A stretch of 64,000 nt of DNA from Asanoa siamensis (GTDB taxonomy: Bacteria > Actinomycetota > Actinomycetes > Mycobacteriales > Micromonosporaceae). The stretch lies in assembly GCF_016862555.1 (NCBI RefSeq), contig NZ_BONE01000038.1, positions 1-64,000 of the forward strand. Reading direction: 5' to 3'. Numbering within the stretch: the first letter of the stretch is position 1; each line of letters opens with the position of its first letter. The position numbers and the translations under genes are program-made. This document shows positions 62,452-64,000 of this stretch, one piece after another. The notes beneath the pieces are model-generated. The model was not told the DNA's origin. It saw nothing but the letters and a program-made list of their open reading frames with translations, and made no database searches.

Positions 62452-64000
62452 CTAGGGCGTCGCGCTCGGGGTCAGGACGACCTGGTCGGTGCCGGTCAGG
62501 CCGTCGGGGTCGGTGTAGGTCGCCACGAACACGCCGAACAGGTCGTCACCCGGACCGTGCCCGGGCGCCGACGTGGTGATGGTGCCGGTGCACCCGGTCG
62601 CCGAGGTGATCGGGTGGCCGTGCTCGTCGTGGCCGAGGATGTAGTTGACCGTGACGTTCGCGCAGTTCACGGGGTCGTTGTCGACCACGCTCACCTCGAA
62701 GGTGACCGTGTCGCCGAACTCGAACGGCTGCCCGTCGGCCGGCTGCACGAGCTCGACCTCCGGCGGGCGGGGGCCGACGACGAACTCGGGGATCTCGGCC
62801 GAGGCCGACCGGCCGGTGCTGTCGGTGACCTTCAGCGTGGGTCGGTAGGTGCCGGCCGCCGTGAACGTGTAGGACGGGTTGGGCGCGGTCGAGTCGACCC
62901 GGCCGTCGGCGTTGAAGTCCCACGCGTACCGCAGCGGGTCGCCGTCGGGGTCGACGGTGCCGGCGCTGGAGAACTGGACGACCAACGGCGGGTCACCCGC
63001 CAGCGGGGCGGCGCTGATCACCGGGATCGGCGTGCGGTTGCCGCGCACGAAGTCGAACCGGGCCAGCTGTGCGTCGGGGTTCTCCGAGAAGAAGCCGTCG
63101 CCGTATTCCAGAACGTAGAGCGCGCCGTCGGGGCCGAACTCCATGTCCATCGGGTTGTCGAAGACGAGCGACGGCAGCACCGGGCGGATGTCGTCGACGT
63201 TGCCGCGCCGGTCGAGCCGGAACTCCTTGGTGTAGTCGCGGCTCCACTCGTAGAACAGCGGCACGCCGTCATAGTATTCGGGCCACTTGACCCGCGATTT
63301 GTTGCGCCTGTCGTAGTCGTAGGCGGGGCCGCCCATCGGGCCGATGCCGCCCTCGCCCAGCTCGGGGAACTCCTGCGACACGCCGTACGAGTAGTTCACC
63401 TCGGCCTTCTCGACCGGAGGCAGCCGGGTGAGCCCCGTGTTGTGCGGCGAGTTGTTGACCGGCCGGCGGCAGTCGAACGGTGCGCCCGAGGTGCCGGTGG
63501 CGAAGTCGTAGTCCACATAGGCCAGATCCGGACCGACGCAGTACGGCCAGCCGTAGTTGGCCGGCTTGTCGACGCGCATCCAGCGGCCGTGCCCCGCCGG
63601 GCCACGGGCCGGGTCGGGTTCGCCCGCGTCCGGCGAGTAGTCGCCGACGTAGACGTCGTTGGTCTGCCGGTTGACCGCGAACCGGAACGGGTTGCGGAAG
63701 CCCATCGCGAAGATCTCGGGCCGGGTCTTGGGCGTGCCGGCCCGGAACAGGTTGCCGGACGGGACGGTGTAGCCGCCGTTGGGCTTCACCCTGATCCGCA
63801 GCAGCTTGCCGCGCAGGTCGTTGGTGTTCGCCGACGTCCGCTGGGCGTCGAACGCCGGGTTGCGGTTGGCCCGCTCGTCGATCGGCACGTACCCGTCGGA
63901 GAAGAACGGGTTGGTGTCGTCGCCGGTGGACAGGTAGAGGTTGCCCTTGCCGTCGAAGTCGATCTGGCCGCCGACGTGGCAGCAGATGCCGCGGTCGGTG
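62452..64000 (-). CDS. PQQ-dependent sugar dehydrogenase with PKD domain (5' end beyond the window)
   Basis: The gene runs off the right edge; the reading frame stays open to 64000. The visible 516 codons include the propeller (GICCHVGGQIDFDGKG, LRGKLLRIRVKPNG, FRNPFRFAVN, LEYGDGFFSENPDAQLARF in parts), a PKD domain (YAWDFNADGRVDS) and an Ig-like segment ending in VVLTPSATP. It is a paralogue of the gene at 43-3381 but lacks the C-terminal CBM6-like part; a ThuA domain may lie outside the window. Secreted, oxidising aldoses with PQQ. Followed closely by the Ycf46-like gene. Confidence 0.9.
   Translation of the reverse strand, partial: TDRGICCHVGGQIDFDGKGNLYLSTGDDTNPFFSDGYVPIDERANRNPAFDAQRTSANTNDLRGKLLRIRVKPNGGYTVPSGNLFRAGTPKTRPEIFAMGFRNPFRFAVNRQTNDVYVGDYSPDAGEPDPARGPAGHGRWMRVDKPANYGWPYCVGPDLAYVDYDFATGTSGAPFDCRRPVNNSPHNTGLTRLPPVEKAEVNYSYGVSQEFPELGEGGIGPMGGPAYDYDRRNKSRVKWPEYYDGVPLFYEWSRDYTKEFRLDRRGNVDDIRPVLPSLVFDNPMDMEFGPDGALYVLEYGDGFFSENPDAQLARFDFVRGNRTPIPVISAAPLAGDPPLVVQFSSAGTVDPDGDPLRYAWDFNADGRVDSTAPNPSYTFTAAGTYRPTLKVTDSTGRSASAEIPEFVVGPRPPEVELVQPADGQPFEFGDTVTFEVSVVDNDPVNCANVTVNYILGHDEHGHPITSATGCTGTITTSAPGHGPGDDLFGVFVATYTDPDGLTGTDQVVLTPSATP

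Overview
The window is high-GC actinomycete chromosome. Third codon positions are almost all G or C, GTG starts are common, many genes overlap by 4 bases (ATGA or GTGA), and sugar ABC operons carry no ATPase gene. Families such as SCO5389/SCO5390 and a mycothiol-dependent isomerase-type protein point to Actinomycetia. A Micromonosporaceae-like host is my inference and is not proven by the sequence. I saw no rRNA, tRNA, insertion sequence, phage or CRISPR array.

Layout. (1) 1-13.1 kb holds a secreted ThuA/PQQ-sugar-dehydrogenase/PKD/CBM protein with a Tat-exported TIM-barrel isomerase-like partner. Next to them is an operon of sugar ABC transporter, two isomerase-like proteins, a Gfo/Idh/MocA oxidoreductase and a mannonate-dehydratase-type enolase, with a divergent LacI regulator. 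(2) 13.2-13.7 kb is a decayed tandem repeat of about 110 bp units. (3) 15.2-30 kb is a rhamnose/rhamnoside region: rhaI, rhaEW, rhaB and an MFS carrier, a divergent LacI regulator, a second sugar ABC transporter and a GH78 alpha-L-rhamnosidase. Matching palindromes (TGAAWCGWTTCA type) lie in front of these units and also in front of the ThuA-partner operon. (4) 30-35 kb has a methyltransferase, two SRPBCC proteins, a CrtI-like FAD oxidoreductase and a NarL-type two-component pair. (5) 35.4-40.7 kb is a branched-chain-amino-acid-type ABC operon (LivGF, binding protein, LivHM) plus a methyltransferase. (6) 40.7-49.1 kb is a mixed housekeeping stretch: TetR, DinB/MDMPI, cupin, DUF1905, membrane protein, KatG with a clear terminator, M23 protein, VOC, and an SDR without its catalytic Tyr/Lys. 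(7) 49.1-52.7 kb holds two coupled large genes I do not recognise. (8) 52.9-58.8 kb is the SCO5389/5390 pair, aldo-keto reductase, AraC, VOC, quinone-oxidoreductase-like, DUF1348 and SRPBCC genes. (9) 58.9-62.4 kb is a five-gene overlapping operon of a Ycf46-like AAA+ ATPase, a Ycf35/DUF1257-like protein, a DUF2997-like protein, a membrane helix-hairpin-helix protein and a radical-SAM activase-like protein. (10) The right edge cuts a second PQQ-dehydrogenase/PKD protein paralogous to the first gene.

How the genes fit together. The left half is a plant-polysaccharide or glycoside-scavenging region. Secreted or cytosolic enzymes release sugars, CUT1 transporters import them (probably energised by a shared MsiK-type ATPase encoded elsewhere), LacI regulators sense them, and rha or mannonate-type enzymes degrade them. 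The most novel items are the Ycf46/Ycf35/DUF2997 operon and the orphan 683-aa/509-aa pair.
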